Of a stretch of 64,000 bases of DNA, positions 37,435-52,000 are shown piece after piece; position 1 is the stretch's first letter, and each line of letters starts with the position of its first letter. The notes below the pieces were generated by a model. The model searched no databases, was not told the DNA's origin, and was given only the letters and a program-made list of their open reading frames with translations. This DNA comes from Diphasiastrum complanatum (Eukaryota > Streptophyta > Lycopodiopsida > Lycopodiales > Lycopodiaceae): assembly GCA_029204225.1 (NCBI GenBank), contig CM055092.1:19704070-19768069 (forward strand). The letters run 5' to 3'. A program made the position numbers and the translations under genes.

Positions 37435-39442
37435 AAGTGGCAAACTACCCCCAAAAAATGTCTAAAACAAATTGTAGACGTATAACTAGAACTTAAAACC
37501 AATGCAACTACAAATTGAAAGCAATCAACTATAGTACCAAAATCAACAAGCTATTCAACAAGCTAACAAGCTAAAGAGAGAGTTAAAAGCAAAGAGCAAT
37601 ACCAAAATCGCCATGAAAGCAAATGTGATGAAAATATTTTTTAAATAAAAGTATAAGTACATGGCAAATGCAAATTTTAAATCGAGCGTCACTATTAGCG
37701 TCATCAATGGAATATAATTTAATTCTTTAGCAATGCTTGTTTGCAATTATAAAGTTCAAGCGACATTTCCAAATGAAAGTTTCTTTTTGCATGTTCAATT
37801 TGATGTTTGTCTAAAGTAGAAATATTTCATCTTAAAAAATGAAAAGTTTGTTAACAACAAGTACGATAATTTTATGAATTATTTTTAATGGATTTGTTTT
37901 GATATCAATTTTGCCAGGGAATGATATTTTTAACATTTTCAAAGACTACTATTACTTCAATAGATCAAATTATTGCGGTATCAGAGAATCAAGTATAAAG
38001 TATTTTTCTTTCCATTTTTTAGTTATATACGTCATTATAAAACAATTTTGAACAATTGGCTTCAATGACATTGGCACCAACTACTATTATAAGAAATATG
38101 TTTTGTGATGTTCAAAGAACACAAAAGGCTGCTATGCATAGTGTGGTCTCCTTTTTATGTCTCTTTCCATAGGGTCATGAAGATAACGAAGGGTATTGGA
38201 TCTACAACCAGTTAATGTCATATGTGGTATGGGTTTCGATCCAATGAGGAGAGGGAAAAACTATCTAGAAGTGGGAATCTAGGCAGCTAAGGTTGTCACT
38301 GGCCATAATACAAGATCTAAATGTGGAATAGTGCTTAGATTGTGAAGGGAATGTATTTTTTTCGTTTCTCTTTTGCTTCTTCTTGTCTTTTGGTTGCCTA
38401 AGCATCAATGGCTTTAGTTTTTATGTCTTTAGGTTTAGCTAGACATCATTGCTTTTAGATATTTTCCTCATGAGGTTGATCTTCCCAAGAGAAGTGAACA
38501 ATGTATTCAAAACTCCTACCTATGGATCTTAATGATCTCTTCTTATGGTGTGTGGATCTAACACTTAATTTCTTTAAATGTGGATCTATCTTATGGATAT
38601 TAGTTTCATGAACTAAGAGTGGAGAATCCTTGTGCTAATGATTAAACTTGAATGTGATAGCATGATTAACAACAACAACACAAGCATTCAACATCCATAA
38701 AGTGATTGATAAAATTACAACAAATAGGATCCTAATCAATCACAAAGTGATGGAATTTGCACAAAGCATTGAATTAGATCCAAACTAGCAAGTAGAAACA
38801 AAACTAGATCTAGATTCTAGCTTATCTTGCCAAATGCTCAATTTAGGCATATAGCATTTGATCAAAATCAAATCTAATGGTGCAACCACCTATCCCAACC
38901 TGTAAACACTTCAAATAGCTTCCAATCAACCTATTACACACTCAAGATCCACAAGACAATGACGCTAGAACTTGTCACAACAAAACAATTCTTGCAAACT
39001 TGAAAAATCTTGATTTCTACATCAAATTACAAGAAGATTTACTAGATGTTTCCGCGTGGTTTTATGTCATCTACAACTACCTCGGATTCTTGGTTTAGGG
39101 TTTCTCCCCAACCACATATGACCTAACCCTAGAATCATAATCTTAAAATGGCCCTTTGGCCCTAATGTTGACCTCATGAGAATGAGATCAGACCTCAACA
39201 ATGCAAAAAAAAAATTCCAAGGCTAAAGTGGCTTTTTGTTCTCACATGAAATGATGCCACAAGATCTCGAATGAGGATAAAAACATTGTGAAGTTTGTCT
39301 AAGCATCTATCCACGAGGCCAATGCCACATCGATATCATCACATTACACGACAAAGATCATAAGCTAGTATTGTGAATTTTAATAGTGATCACATGCACG
39401 AAAAATAAGAGGGCATTAGGCCATGAAAGTAAGAAGGGGAGG

Positions 39443-39446
<4 letters not shown>
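37435..39446. other. Non-coding interval
   Basis: AT-rich, no supported feature. Confidence 0.5.

Positions 39447-39514
<68 letters not shown>
39447..39514. repeat. (TC)n microsatellite, interrupted once
   Basis: About 34 TC units with a single G at 39,480. Confidence 0.97.
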
Positions 39515-39516
<2 letters not shown>

Positions 39517-42054
39517 AATAAAAACGTGTTTACAAAATTATATCACATGCCCTTATATAGACAAGGCTAGGGCTATAGACCTAAACCATGTGCCATAACA
39601 ACTTGAGTTGCACAAATAATTTTTAATTGAATTTATATTTAACTACTTGGATCCCTTTTAACATAATTCAGGCCCATTGAGAGCTATTCTACCATTATTT
39701 ATGACGCCTTTGGCTTGCGAGTACATTGCACCATTTAATGGTGTCTGACTTTAGGACATTGGTAGTTCTACTTGCACTTGTGTGCGCTTTTTTGACACAA
39801 CCATGCTTTTATTCCAATTGTTGTAGAATTTGGTTATGAGGCATCAGACTTGTTATTTATTCGTTGGCCGAGTTTGCTACTTGTCGATTTTCTTCTGATG
39901 GTAAAGTTCCCAATATGAGCTCTGGAGCCCTCGCTGCTAATCTTCCATCGATTTCGCATTTGATATTCCCGTACAATTGACAACAGCTGAAAACTTGTTA
40001 GAAGATTTTGCGGGAATCTAAAGACAATTTAAGAGTTTGAGACATTGGCTAGTCAACTGCCCCTTCAACAATGCCTTCTTCCACTTAACCTTCTACTTAT
40101 GAACGTACAATCTCATATGTAACACCACATTTGCCAACCACAACAACAAATATTAGATCAACAAAGACTGTTTTGTACAAAGAATGCTTTGTACATACCT
40201 TACAAGAGACATTTGTATTTGTTTGGTCAAGTGTGCAATTGTACTTGTCTTCATTAGCATGAGAATAGAACCTAATGATATGTATGTCTTTTTTCCTTTT
40301 GTGTCATCATTTGTGCAATGGAGTGGAGTCAAACTCCTAACGTCAAGGAGAGGAAAAGAAATCTTCACCAGCTCACCAGATTAATTTTTCATATGATTCA
40401 ATATTGATATGTGTTGTGCATAAATGTTTCTCTTTTCTAATTGTTGACAAACTTGATAATGTAACAATTTTCTGAATATTCATAATTGCTCATCCATGTG
40501 TACTTTGTAGATTCGTACAAGAGATGAGACGATTTTGTTAGAAATGTGTGAATTTCACATATATGAATTTTCAAAAGGGGAAGCGACAAGCAGCAACTAG
40601 CTAGGGTTGTGGCTCTTTATACAAGGGCTTGGTTGGTATCGTGTTAATATAAAATGACTGACGCTTAAATGGATCAAAGTGCCCATACGATGTCCTAGGC
40701 AAGGCATCTCCTATGTAGGGTAGGATATGGTGGTATGGAGTGCCGTGGGGTATTATCTAACTAAGGGGATCGATCTGGAATGCTATACAGCATCATGCTA
40801 TACAATTGGGTGGTGAATCTAATATTCATTATTGTATTGTTGCTCAGTTGGTGGGCCTATGTCAAGCCAGGCTCCAAGGAGCCTTTACTGAAGACTTCAC
40901 AATACGTCATTGCAACTGAAATGCAGGTAGTATAGAAGCACAAAATAATATGAAAGCATGCAAATCTGGCAAAGTTTAGAAGTCCTATAAAGTCTCAAAC
41001 CATCAATACCATCTAAAGCCTGGAGGAGGTAAGCTGAAATATCTCATATCATGCTGAAGAGTACGTGCAAATCCCAGGCATGAAATCACGTCTACAAGAG
41101 GTTTCAGAGATTTCCAACAGAATGATGCAATAAATTTCTTCATTTTGTAGGAGCAAAATCGCAAGCTCATCCCTGACAAACGCTAACACAGTACGTCAAT
41201 TAAGTGATAGCCCTATTCCCTCAGTCTCATGAATGTTAAATACCAGATGGATCTCTGAACAATCACTCCCCAGACAGTAGAAACAGACTTATGCTGACTC
41301 TAAAGGTTGCATAACGTAGCAGCTTCAGTATTTAGGTTGCTTCAAGCACCCCTTTACTTCGTCTGTGTCCCCACAAAGGCAGCTTGACATGAGCTGATTC
41401 AAAGACCATGTTTTTTTTATATTCCTGTACCTTTAAATCTTCTACAGTTTGTAAATGAGAACTGGCCCTCTCCATCCTTTGTGCACACCTCCAGATGATC
41501 AAACTTACCTGAATAAGGACCAATGGGCCATCAATGTTGCCTGACGGTTTGTAGCTAATACCTTGCTTACCTCTGCACCGTGCTCTTCCTTCACCACACA
41601 TCAGAAGTTTTTCAAATGTCCAACTAAACAACAGTTTTCTTAGCCTATCAGTACTTCGAAAAAGTGTTGAGTCATTTGGGAAGAAATGCTTTCTCTCCCT
41701 GCAAAACATCTGCAGATGTTAAAACATACCTGAACAAGAGCCAGCAATCTGTCTATCGTCTAGTTTCTGGCTGACATCTCAACAAGTGTAGCTATTTCCA
41801 ACTCATGTCAGAAGTCTACCAGGACAGGGTCAAACGTATGCTTCATCTTGGACTCGGGAGGATCTTGAAATTTCTTTGACTCTTCAAAAAGGGATTGAGC
41901 TACACAATTTCTTCAAGAATTTTCTGAGATTCAATGCATTATTTTATCAATATTTCCTTGAAGAGGTTTCCATAGTTCATGCACAAGTCAGGACTCATCA
42001 CAATCTGCATGCCTGAAGAGACTTTGCTTTTGCACTGAATTGAAGGTGTTGCTA
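39515..42054. other. Non-coding interval, right part probably 3' UTR of the helicase gene
   Basis: No gene recognised. The helicase stop codon is at 42,055-42,057 on the minus strand, so its 3' UTR extends leftward from there; its end could not be fixed. A minus-strand frame at 41,709-41,332 has no similarity to helicases and is not called. Confidence 0.45.
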
Positions 42055-43006
42055 TTATTCGTTCTGTATACAGCCATCAAGATTTACAGATGGTGCCTTG
42101 GTGATTGAATGATCTTGTGCTCGATGCATATCCTCAGTGTGTATGATGCCCTGCAAGAATATGAACCATCGACCTATGTCAAAGATACAAATATCCGACA
42201 TAGAGTATTCAGGCAAACTTAGCGTGCACTGGGAAAGTTCACTGTAGTTGTCTTCTTGTAGCATGGATGGCATGCATTTAACTGATGGTACTTACCTTCA
42301 ATATTTCGATAGCCGCATGCTTATCAATAACTTCGTTGTATTCGCCACATGATAGATGCTGAATAAGGATAACAGAATCCACTAGTTAGAACTTTGAAAA
42401 AAAATGAAAAAGAGAACTGAGCTTATTTGCCTTGATAATCTTGAAATACATGATTAAATGAGACCTGAACGCAATCTGGACACCCAGTAGAACTTGCACA
42501 ATCGCATGCAATAAGTAACTCAACTGCTGCTTGAAGTAACTCAGCAAAAAGAGGTCGAGCCTGTAGCAGAAACAGCCAATTCAACAAACTGCAGGTAACA
42601 CTTTCCACAGCTCTGAGTAAAAGTACCTGCAATCGCAAGAAATACCTGAGCAGCAATGCCAAAACCACCAGCATGCCGATCAAAGACTAGCAACCTTTCA
42701 GGATAGTAACGTGTATCTTGAGGGTTTGCACACTCTGTGCCCAAATCTGATGAAGTGCACATTATGTACCTGCCATCAACCACTCAGCTGAATTCTTTCA
42801 TGAATTTCTAGAGAGATATGAATATTGTCACATGTTCCAACGTTTTCCTTCCAACATGCAGCTGAATGGTTGATTTTAAAGGAGCGTACTTACAATGGCA
42901 TGACGTTTAACAGTGCATGTGATGCTGCATGAAGGCCAGCTCGAAAAGGTAGCCCCTGGTTTTGTAGATTCTGACGTATTTCATGGGGTACTCTAATCCA
43001 TGCTGC
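42055..43006 (-). CDS. HRQ1: Helicase C-terminal exons: DUF1998 (zinc-binding) domain
   Basis: Five exons (43,006-42,894; 42,769-42,646; 42,560-42,465; 42,358-42,296; 42,150-42,055) are separated by introns of 124, 85, 106 and 145 bp. They join without a break: [49 protein letters not shown], then [26 protein letters not shown] and [10 protein letters not shown]. The Cys residues in CDC, CPDC and SCGE form the zinc cluster of MrfA/Hrq1 proteins. The last exon ends in a less conserved tail and TAA. This part shows no damage. Confidence 0.88.
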
Positions 43007-46000
43007 CTATAACGCACAAGCAGCTTAAAGTCACTCCGAGCACTGTCCCAATCAAGGCTGATACTCAATTGCACAAGGGTGGTGTCACACATTGAAAGTA
43101 GATTGTCTAGAACACAACATGCATTTCCCTACAGTTTTAGGTCTCATAAATTCAGTTGTGAATTATATTAGAAGGTGCCATTAAATTTTCTCTTAAAGCA
43201 AGACGTTCAAATTTGCAGAGCAGTAGTGCTATTTGGATCTGCAGCGCAGTAGTGCTATTTGAACTGTGTCTTGTGCAATCTCTCAATAAAAATTGTAGAC
43301 TGCTGCTCTGTATCTCATTATCTTTGTAGGTGATCAATTTGCTTGCATAAAATGATTTGTTAGGTATACAGGCCATACCTCCTTTGATTAAGCTAGTATT
43401 TCACGACTACAAGTCACCATGTTTTCTCGGATGATACCACCCAGGCCCTGTGTTCCACATCAGATATCATTGTCAAGTTTGCAGTTCCCCCCGCTATTGG
43501 TTGATGCCGTTTTTCGTCTGTCGCTTTCTCTTGACAAATACACACATGGCGATTACTTGTTCAATGCAGCTTCATGTTATATGGTTTTAAGTTTCATTAT
43601 GGTTTGGTTGGGTATTCTCTAGCTTTTTGGGCCTTATGGATCCCTTGGTTGTTGCACCCAATTTCCTATATGCTATTATCTATTCTTAAAAATTGCGGAT
43701 ACCTTGCATTGTTGCACATGTGTCCATTCCAGTAGTTGTTTGTCGAGGTGATCTACCTCACGTTCCTTGGCATTCCTAGTTGCAAAATATTGCCTGGCCT
43801 CCGATGATGTTGAAAAGTTGTGATCGTTGCCGAGTTGCGGTCTTGCAGTGGTACTCCTGGGCTATTCAACAAGCTTTGGATATCTCGGTTGTTGGGGTCC
43901 TGCACATCGACATTTTCTTATGGCTTTCTTGGGCTATTAGAGTGCCTTGAGCGAGTTTCGGCTTTGGTTTATTTTACATCAGCTGATTTACTGTATGTTG
44001 TTGATCATATTAGAGATACATTTACAACATGATTTACAATTGATGTACTGCGCTTTCTGATTTCTTTGTATGTTGCTTTTGGAGTACCTGTTGTGACAAC
44101 TTACATCCTCTCCTTCAGTATTCCATTTGTTCATGCATTTTTCTCCTCAAATTATTCTTAAGATAGTTTTTATGATTGGCTATTACCACAGCTATTGCTT
44201 GGGGCCAACATCGAGGGCAATGTTTTTCAAGTGTCAGAGAGTTATCTACTGGGAATAGCCCCTAACTAAGTACTGGGCCATTACCATTGAGGACATGTCC
44301 TTATGGGACCCAGGCACCCTAAGTCGCCCTAATGTCTAGAAGGTTAGTATATCATAGTTGTAGCAAATCGCAATTCGCTGCAGTGAATCGCAAAAAAAAA
44401 AAAAAAATATTTGCTTCACCCAAATTTTTTTGGGACCTGAAATGTACTGGAATTGGACCTATAATATACTGGAATTGAACCTGAAAGGCTGAAACTATGA
44501 GAAACACATTATAGGTCCGATTCCAATATATTTCAATTTTCAATATATTAAAGGTCCAACTCAGTATATTATAGTACACAGATAAACCAGAGACACATTT
44601 ATTCGTATTCCTCTGTGTTTTCTCTTTCTATTGATACCCATATTTCATGTATTTACAAAAAAAAAAAAAAACTGCGATTCATGAATTTTTTTTAAATTTT
44701 TTTGCAATTCGCGAAAGTTACGGACTACAGGATACAGGCCTACTGGGCTACTCTGCATATATTCCGCAGGCCTCTTTACATTTACTGTTGGTTATGTATA
44801 TTTCTGGTTACGCATTTTATTTTAGTCATGTACAGGCCCCAGAGCCTTTTTATATGCTTATGACCCTTTTTATATGCACTGGGTCCTTTTTTATGACATT
44901 GACTGGCCTTGGGCCCTTATTATATGGTTATATGTGGAGTGGGGGCCCGTAGGAGGGCGTACTATTTTCCCTCCACATTTTGCCTCCCTTTACTTTTGAA
45001 TTCCTATTTTAGGGTTCATTGGTAGGGTATTTATAGGGGCATTTGTACACTCATTTTTCAGATTATTGATTGGTATTGCTTGGGCTCTTCGTAGGAGAAC
45101 CTATTGTCTTGTCTATTGCTTGTAAGGCTTTAGTCTATTGCTGTCTTTTATGCTTCATTAATTCAACACCTGAGATTTTGATCATAACTTGGTATCAGAG
45201 CAGTTTCCTGATTGCTGAATTTCAGATCTGATTTTCTGATTGGGTGCCCATTTTCCTCGCTGATTTTTCTCTTTGTTGAGGGCTTTCGTCTCTTTGCTTC
45301 AGCAACATTCAACACAGTTTGGAGGAGGACCAACTCCCATCAGAGCATTTTCCTTGGCGGAGCTTTAGCAGATAGTTAGCGGAAGTACTTCCGCTAAATT
45401 TGGCGGCCGGAAAAAAAAAAAAACAATTGGGCAGATTATTTCCGGCGCCCAAGTTCCAAATCCTTTTCCCTCTTTTTTTTTTTGAATTCTCCATTTGATT
45501 CAGGGAAAGGATTCCCAGTCATCTTTTCAGCATTGATTGGAGGCTATCCAGCCCCCTACTTCATCACATTTTTTAGCCATTGTTCCAGCAAAGTTTCATC
45601 CATATTTCAGTTTTGATTGGAGGCTGTCCATCGCCCTATTTCATCACGTTTTCCACGGATTTCCAGCCATAAGTTCAACATTGATTGGAGGCTGTCCAGC
45701 GCCCACTTTCATTCTCCTTGTGGTCACATTTTCCAGCTAGCTCTTCGCACATGCTTGGAGCTCTATCGAGAGGTATCTTTGCTGGTTTTTCCTTGCTTTC
45801 CACACCTTTTCTTGACATTTGTCATTTCCTTTCTTGCTCTTAGTGTCGTTTGTGTACCTAAAGCGTATTTGGGGTGACGACAAAAGTCCGCTCCCTCAGA
45901 TATTAAGCTTTTCTTACACTCTCTTCACTTCCTGCATTCCTTGACCATGGATACTTCCCCTACATCTTCTGAGCCTCGCATACCGTCTTGCACTTACCTT

Positions 46001-49000
46001 GACGAAGTACGGCATGAATTCCGAGATCATCTTAGGGAAGCCATGAGTGATGTACGCACTGATTTACGCCAGGAGTTACGAGAGACGTTCACTGCTCTTT
46101 CTGCCCAGATTGTTACACTATCATTACAGTCCAGTGTTTCTCCACTATCTCCACCTGTTCCCCCACAGCATATATTTCCACCACCCGAGACTCCTTCATC
46201 TTCTGGTCCTTTGCCACGAGACTTTAAGGATAAGGTTCAGCTTACTGTGTATTCTAGGTCATCCGATGGGAATGAACTCGAGAATTGGTATTCTAAGCTT
46301 GAGACCTACTTCCTTATGTTTCCTAAGACTGACATTCAGCGGATACATTTGGCTGCTTTACATTTGGAGGGCCGTGCTGCTACTTGGTGGCGCATGTTTC
46401 GCCAGACGGCTTCACACCCTGGCCTTGCTAGTTGGACAGAGTTTATGACAGCACTTCGCCTAGCGATGATTGATCCTCAGTGGCTTATTCGACAGCGCGA
46501 CATCTTTCGCAATTTATCTCACACTGGTGACTTGGCTGCTTATACGACACGGTTTACAGAGCTTTCCTATCTATTCCCAGATATTTCTACATTGGAGCTC
46601 ATCTCTCGCTACGTTGCTGGTCTACGAGGCGCACTCAGGTATGATGTTTCTTCTTTTTTTCCACTCACTCTTTCTCACGCCATCTCCCTTGCTACCGCAC
46701 TGCAGCACAAGTACTCTCCCATCTCTTCCTCCGTTTCTCGTCCTTCGCGTCCTTTCACACGTCCTATTTTTTCCTCTCCATCCTCTGCTAGTCCCACATC
46801 TGTCAGTTCACCTTCGTCCACGCCATATCCGTCTTCGCGTACGTATCACTGGTCGTGAGTTTATTGCCCTTGTTGACACGGGTAGCACTCACTCGTTTCT
46901 CAGCAGTCATATTACTACACGCATTCGTGCTATGCCAGTCACTACGCCTCATCCCCTGCATGTTGAGGTTGCCAGCGCACACTCTTTTCCTAGCACGCAG
47001 ATGTATCAGCAGCTTTCATATCGGATTGGAGACTTCCTTGGTCAGGCAGATTTTCATATTATTCCACTTACACGGTACGATCTTATCCTCGGTGCTGATT
47101 GGTTTGCATCCCTTAGTGCGGTTACAGTAGACCTCCAGCAGCAGACATTGACATTCTCTCATGATGGTACTCAGCATATATTTTCCGGTATTGATTCTCG
47201 GCAGGACTATCAGCTTATTTCCGAGAAGCAGTTCATACGGAGCCCCCCGAAGGCCCACTATGCAGCTATTCTTTCTGTTTAGCCAGTTCAGCCTATTGCG
47301 GATGCACCACCTTTGCCACAGGTATTTTCTGAACTGTTGCGTGAATTTGAGCAAGTTTTTAGAGAGCCGACTCAGTTACCACCTTTACGAGATGTCAACC
47401 ACCATATAGACCTTGTTTCCTCTGCATCATCTCCTTCTCGTCCTCCTTTTCGTATGTCTATTGTTGAGCGCGAGGAAGTCCGTCGTCAGGTGTCTGATTT
47501 ATTACGTCAAGGCCTTATTGTTCCTAGCCACAGTCCTTTTGGTGCTCCTGTTTTACTTGTTGATAAGAAGGATGGTACTAAACGTCTATGTATAGATTAT
47601 CGTGCTTTAAATAAACTTACTATCCGTAATCAGTACCCTATCCCTCATATGGATGACCTGTTTGACCAGTTAGGCCAAGCCAAGATCTTTTCTAAACTTG
47701 ACCTCCGTTCCGGTTATCACCAGATTTGTATGCATCCTCCTGATGAGCACAAGACAGCTTTCCGTACCCACTTTGGTCTGTATGAGTTTCGTGTCCTTCC
47801 TTTTGGTGTTACCAATGGCTCGCCCACTTTTCAAAATGTCATGAATAACATCTTTCGTCCTCTGCTTGGAAAGTGTGTCATTGTTTATTATTGACAATAT
47901 CCTCATTTATAGCACCACTCTCTCTCTTCATGTTCAGCACGTTCGTTCTGTTTTTGTTTTGTTAGTTACTCATCATCTGTACGTTCTAAATGTTCTTTTG
48001 CTGTTGTACAAATCGAGTTTTTGGGCTTCTTTGTTACTAATGGTACTGTTCGTCTCGACCCTCGTAAGGTCCGTTCTATTCTTTCATGGGCTGTGCTTGC
48101 TGATGTTCATGATGTTCGTATGTTTCTTGGTCTTGCTATCCATCTTCGTAAACTAGTTGCTCATTTTGCCACTCTTGCATCTCCTTTGCATGCTCTGTTG
48201 AAAAAGGAAACTTCGTTTGCTTGGACTCCCGCATGTCAGTCAGCTTTTGATACTTTGAAGGTTAAGCTTACCACTGCCCCTATTTTATGTCTTCCAGATT
48301 TTTCCCAGCGTTTTGCTGTTGAGACTGATGCTAGTTCCACAGGATTAGGTGCTTTGTTACGTCAGCGTCAGTGTGTTATTGCATATGAATCACGTCGTCT
48401 TCGTTCGTATAAGCAGCGCTATTCCACTCATGAAAAAGAGTTGCTTGCTATCATTTTTGCTTAAAAGAAGTGGTGTCATTATCTGTATCGTGTTCCGTTT
48501 GATGTTTTTACTGATCACCAGTCACTTCGTTATTTGTATACACAAAAGGACCTTAGTGCTCGTCAGTACCGTTGGCTTCAGTTTTTACAGTCCTTTCATT
48601 TTGATATTCATTATAAGCCTGGTAAAAGTAACGCTGCTGCTGATGCTTTGTCTCGTTTACCTGCTCTTACTTACAGTCTTGTTACGTCTCCCCACTCTTG
48701 GTATGATGATCTTCCTCAGGCTTATGCTCACATGTCCAGACTTTCGTGATGTTATGTCGTCTGCCTCTCGTCCTTCCTCTCACCCTCACCAGGTTTATTC
48801 CATTGTTAATCATCGTTTGTTTCACTATGGTTCGTTATGTATTCCCAGCACTCCCGACATACGTCCACAGCTCCTCCTTGATGCCCATTCCTTTCCTGTT
48901 GGTGGCCATTTTGGTTTTCAGAAGTCCTTGTTCCGTTTGAAAGAACATTTTTATTGGCCTTCCATGAAGCGTGAGCTTTCCCACCTTATTCATACTTGCG

Positions 49001-52000
49001 ATTTTTGCCTTCGTAACAAGTATTCCCGTGAAAAACCTGGCAGTCTCCTTCAAAGTTGGCCTATTCCTTCCCGCCAGTGGACTGATATATCTATGGACTT
49101 CATTTTAGGTCTTCCCCGTACTCAGCGTGGTCATGACTCTTGTTTGGTGGTAGTTGATAGGTTTTCCAAACAAGCTCATTTCATACCAGTCAGACGTACT
49201 ATTAAAGCAGAGCAGTGTGGTCGTATATTTATTTCTGAGATTTTCCGCTTACATGGTCTCCCACGATCTATACTTACTGATCGGCATACCAAGTTTACAT
49301 CAGGTTTTTGGACAGAGCTTATGCGTATCTTGGATGTTAGGATACTTATGGGCACTGCTTATCATTCTTCTGCGGATGGTCAGTCTGAGTTTATTAACCG
49401 GGTATTGGAGGATTATTTACGACATTATGTTTCTCCTTCTGGTCGTGATTGGGATCAGCATTTATGTTTGGCTGAATATAGTTATAACAGTTCTGTTAGT
49501 TCCAGCACAGGTGTTTCTCCTTTCTTGGCGCCCTACATCCGCCTCAATTTCAGCTCACCCTCCTACACTGCTGTCTGTGTTCGCAACCCTACCCCGGACA
49601 ACACTCCACCATAGCTGGCGCCCTACATCCGCCTCAATTTCAGCTCACCCTCCTACACTGCTGTCTGTGTTCGCAAGCCTACCCCGGACAATAGAAACAC
49701 GCGTAGATGCTTAGAAAGCCACTCCCACCCAACTTCATCGCGCATCGGGATTGCTCCCCGTCTTTATCGCAAACTTTTTTTTTACCCTTGAAGGGCGATC
49801 TCTGATTTTTCAGCCTTGTTTCCTCACTGCCCATACCTCCTTTTTGTTATCACTTCCTTTCCTTAGCTGCTCCCTTTCCAGCCCCATAGTCCATTATTGT
49901 TTCCCATACTTTTACCCACCGTTTACTCCACGTTGTCGGGCCCTTAGCATCTTTTTTGGAGGCTGCCCGGTACCTCGACATATCGCCGCTATTTTTCAGC
50001 TCACTTCCGTTTGCGGTTACGAGGTATTTCTTACTTAGTTGTCCTTTCCGTTCATCTTACATCGCGAGTTCTATTGTGTCTTTTCATTGGCGTGTCTGTT
50101 GTGACGACTTATGTCCTCTCCTTCAGTTCGTCACATTTCTTTTCTCGCTTACTTTTTCTTCCTCATGGCTAGCTCACCCACTACACCTACGAGTCATTCC
50201 GGAACTTAGATGAATAGTTTGCTGATATGCGTGACTCTCTTACTCTCCTCACTAGTCGTTTCGACCAAATGATGACCGGTTTTACCACTCTACAGACCGG
50301 CTTTGCCACTATGCAGTCACAGATTGATTACTTACAGCCACATGGACCTGGCAAAGCCCCTATTCATTCATCATTTGGGTCTCCATTTGGACTTCCATCC
50401 TCGTCTACTTCCTTTGGCGGTGGGCCTCATTTTCCACCTAACCCACCACCCGGTTTTCCACGTCCTACAGCTCCTGAGTCACATTTTCCACGACATCTAG
50501 CTCCTGAGCCACATTTTGCTCGAGATTTTCGTGATCAGGTACAGCTTGCCACTTATTCTGGTTCCTCTGACGGGAACTTGTTAGAGAATTGGTTTGCAAA
50601 GCTTGATACTTCTCCGTAGTCTTACTCAGACTGGTGATCTTTCTTCCTATACATATCAGTTTATGGACCTTTCCTACCTCTTTACAGATCTTCAGCCCAC
50701 CGAGCTTATTTCTCGCTACATTGCTGGACTTCGTAGTGCTCTACAATACGAAGTCTCTTCTTTCCGTCCACCCACACTTGTTGAGGCCATGTCCCTTGCT
50801 AGTACTTTACAGCATAAGTACCCTGATCCTGCTCCCTTTCGCTTTTCCCGACCCCGTCCATCTCTTTCACCTCTACCATCTCCGGCCCCATCTGCCCCAT
50901 CCACTGTCGTCCCGACCTCTTCTCTTACTTCTCCCGCTCCTCGCCCTCCGCCTCCTCGTCCTGCTTTTGTCCGACGTTACACGTCTGCAGAGTTCACTGA
51001 CATTCAGCAGAAGCGTCTTTGCTTTCGTTGTAAGAGTCCTGACCACATTGCCCGTGATTGCCGCCAGCCCCTGCCTACTTCTACTGCTGTTTTCTACCAT
51101 GAGGGCACTACCCCAGATGAGTCCGATATCTACATTCATATATCTGATGAGCCTGATCTATCTCCTGAACCTTCTACTGATTTACTTCCTGCTACTTGCC
51201 ATGCTCAGCTTGCTTATGCTACCTGGACAGGGTGCCCCGGTCCTCGCTCCATTCGGCTACGTGTGCGCATTACTGGTCGTGAGTATATTGCTTTAGTTGA
51301 TACCGGCAGCACTCATTCCTTTATCAGCAGTTATGTTCTCAGCCGGATACGCGCTTCACCTATTCCTGCTCCACAGCCTCTCACAGTCGAGGTTGCCAGT
51401 TCTCACTCATTTCCTAGTTCTCAGATGTTTCAGGGATTATCCTACCGCATTGGTGATTTTTCAAGACAGGCAGATCTTTATATCATTCCTCTGGAGCGCT
51501 ATGACCTTATCCTTGGTGCTGATTGGTTTGCTTCATTGGGAGCGGTTACTTTGGACCTGGCTCAGCAGACATTGACATTTGTTCATGATGCAGTGACCCA
51601 CTCACTTGCTGGTATTGATTCTCAGGCAGATTTCCAGCTGATCAGCGGGAAGCAGTTTATCCACAGCCTACCTAAGGGTCATTGTGCAGCTTTATTATGT
51701 GTTCAGCGTGCTGCAGCAGATTCTCCAGTGACTACCTCTCCTCCAGCAGCTGTTCCTCAGGTGATATCTGACTTATTACATCAGTATGCATTTGTCTTTT
51801 CAGAACCTACGACGCTACCACCATTACGTGATGTGAACCACCATATTGATTTGCGTCCTGGTTCTGCTCCTCCCTCCCGGCCTCCTTACCGTATGTCTAA
51901 GTCTGAGCGTGATGAGGTTGAGCTTCAGATTACTGCTTTACTAGATCAGGGCCTTATTGTTCCTAGTCACAGTCCTTTTGGTGCCCCTGTTCTCCTTGTC

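Larger units (their letters stand above)
44718..49525 (+). mobile_element. Chromovirus-like Gypsy element G1, 5' LTR to integrase
   Basis: The 5' LTR, primer site, leader, gag, protease, RT, RNase H and most of the integrase are present in Gypsy order. Homology ends abruptly at 49,525 within the integrase, where an unrelated duplicated segment begins. There is no adjacent 3' LTR; an LTR-like end at about 59,040-59,303 could be its remainder. It shares its protein family with G2. Confidence 0.85.

Noticed and set aside
41332-41709. Minus-strand open frame of 125 codons beyond the helicase stop
   Set aside because: It does not match the helicase family and the gene already has a proper last exon ending at 42,055. 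It is more likely 3' UTR or flank.
46470-46800. Open frame overlapping G1 gag in another phase
   Set aside because: Its first part is a shadow of gag; only the part from about 46,820 is real protease.
48349-48745. First part of the 421-codon frame ending at 49,614
   Set aside because: It is out of phase with RNase H, which is real here. The frame becomes genuine integrase only from about 48,745.
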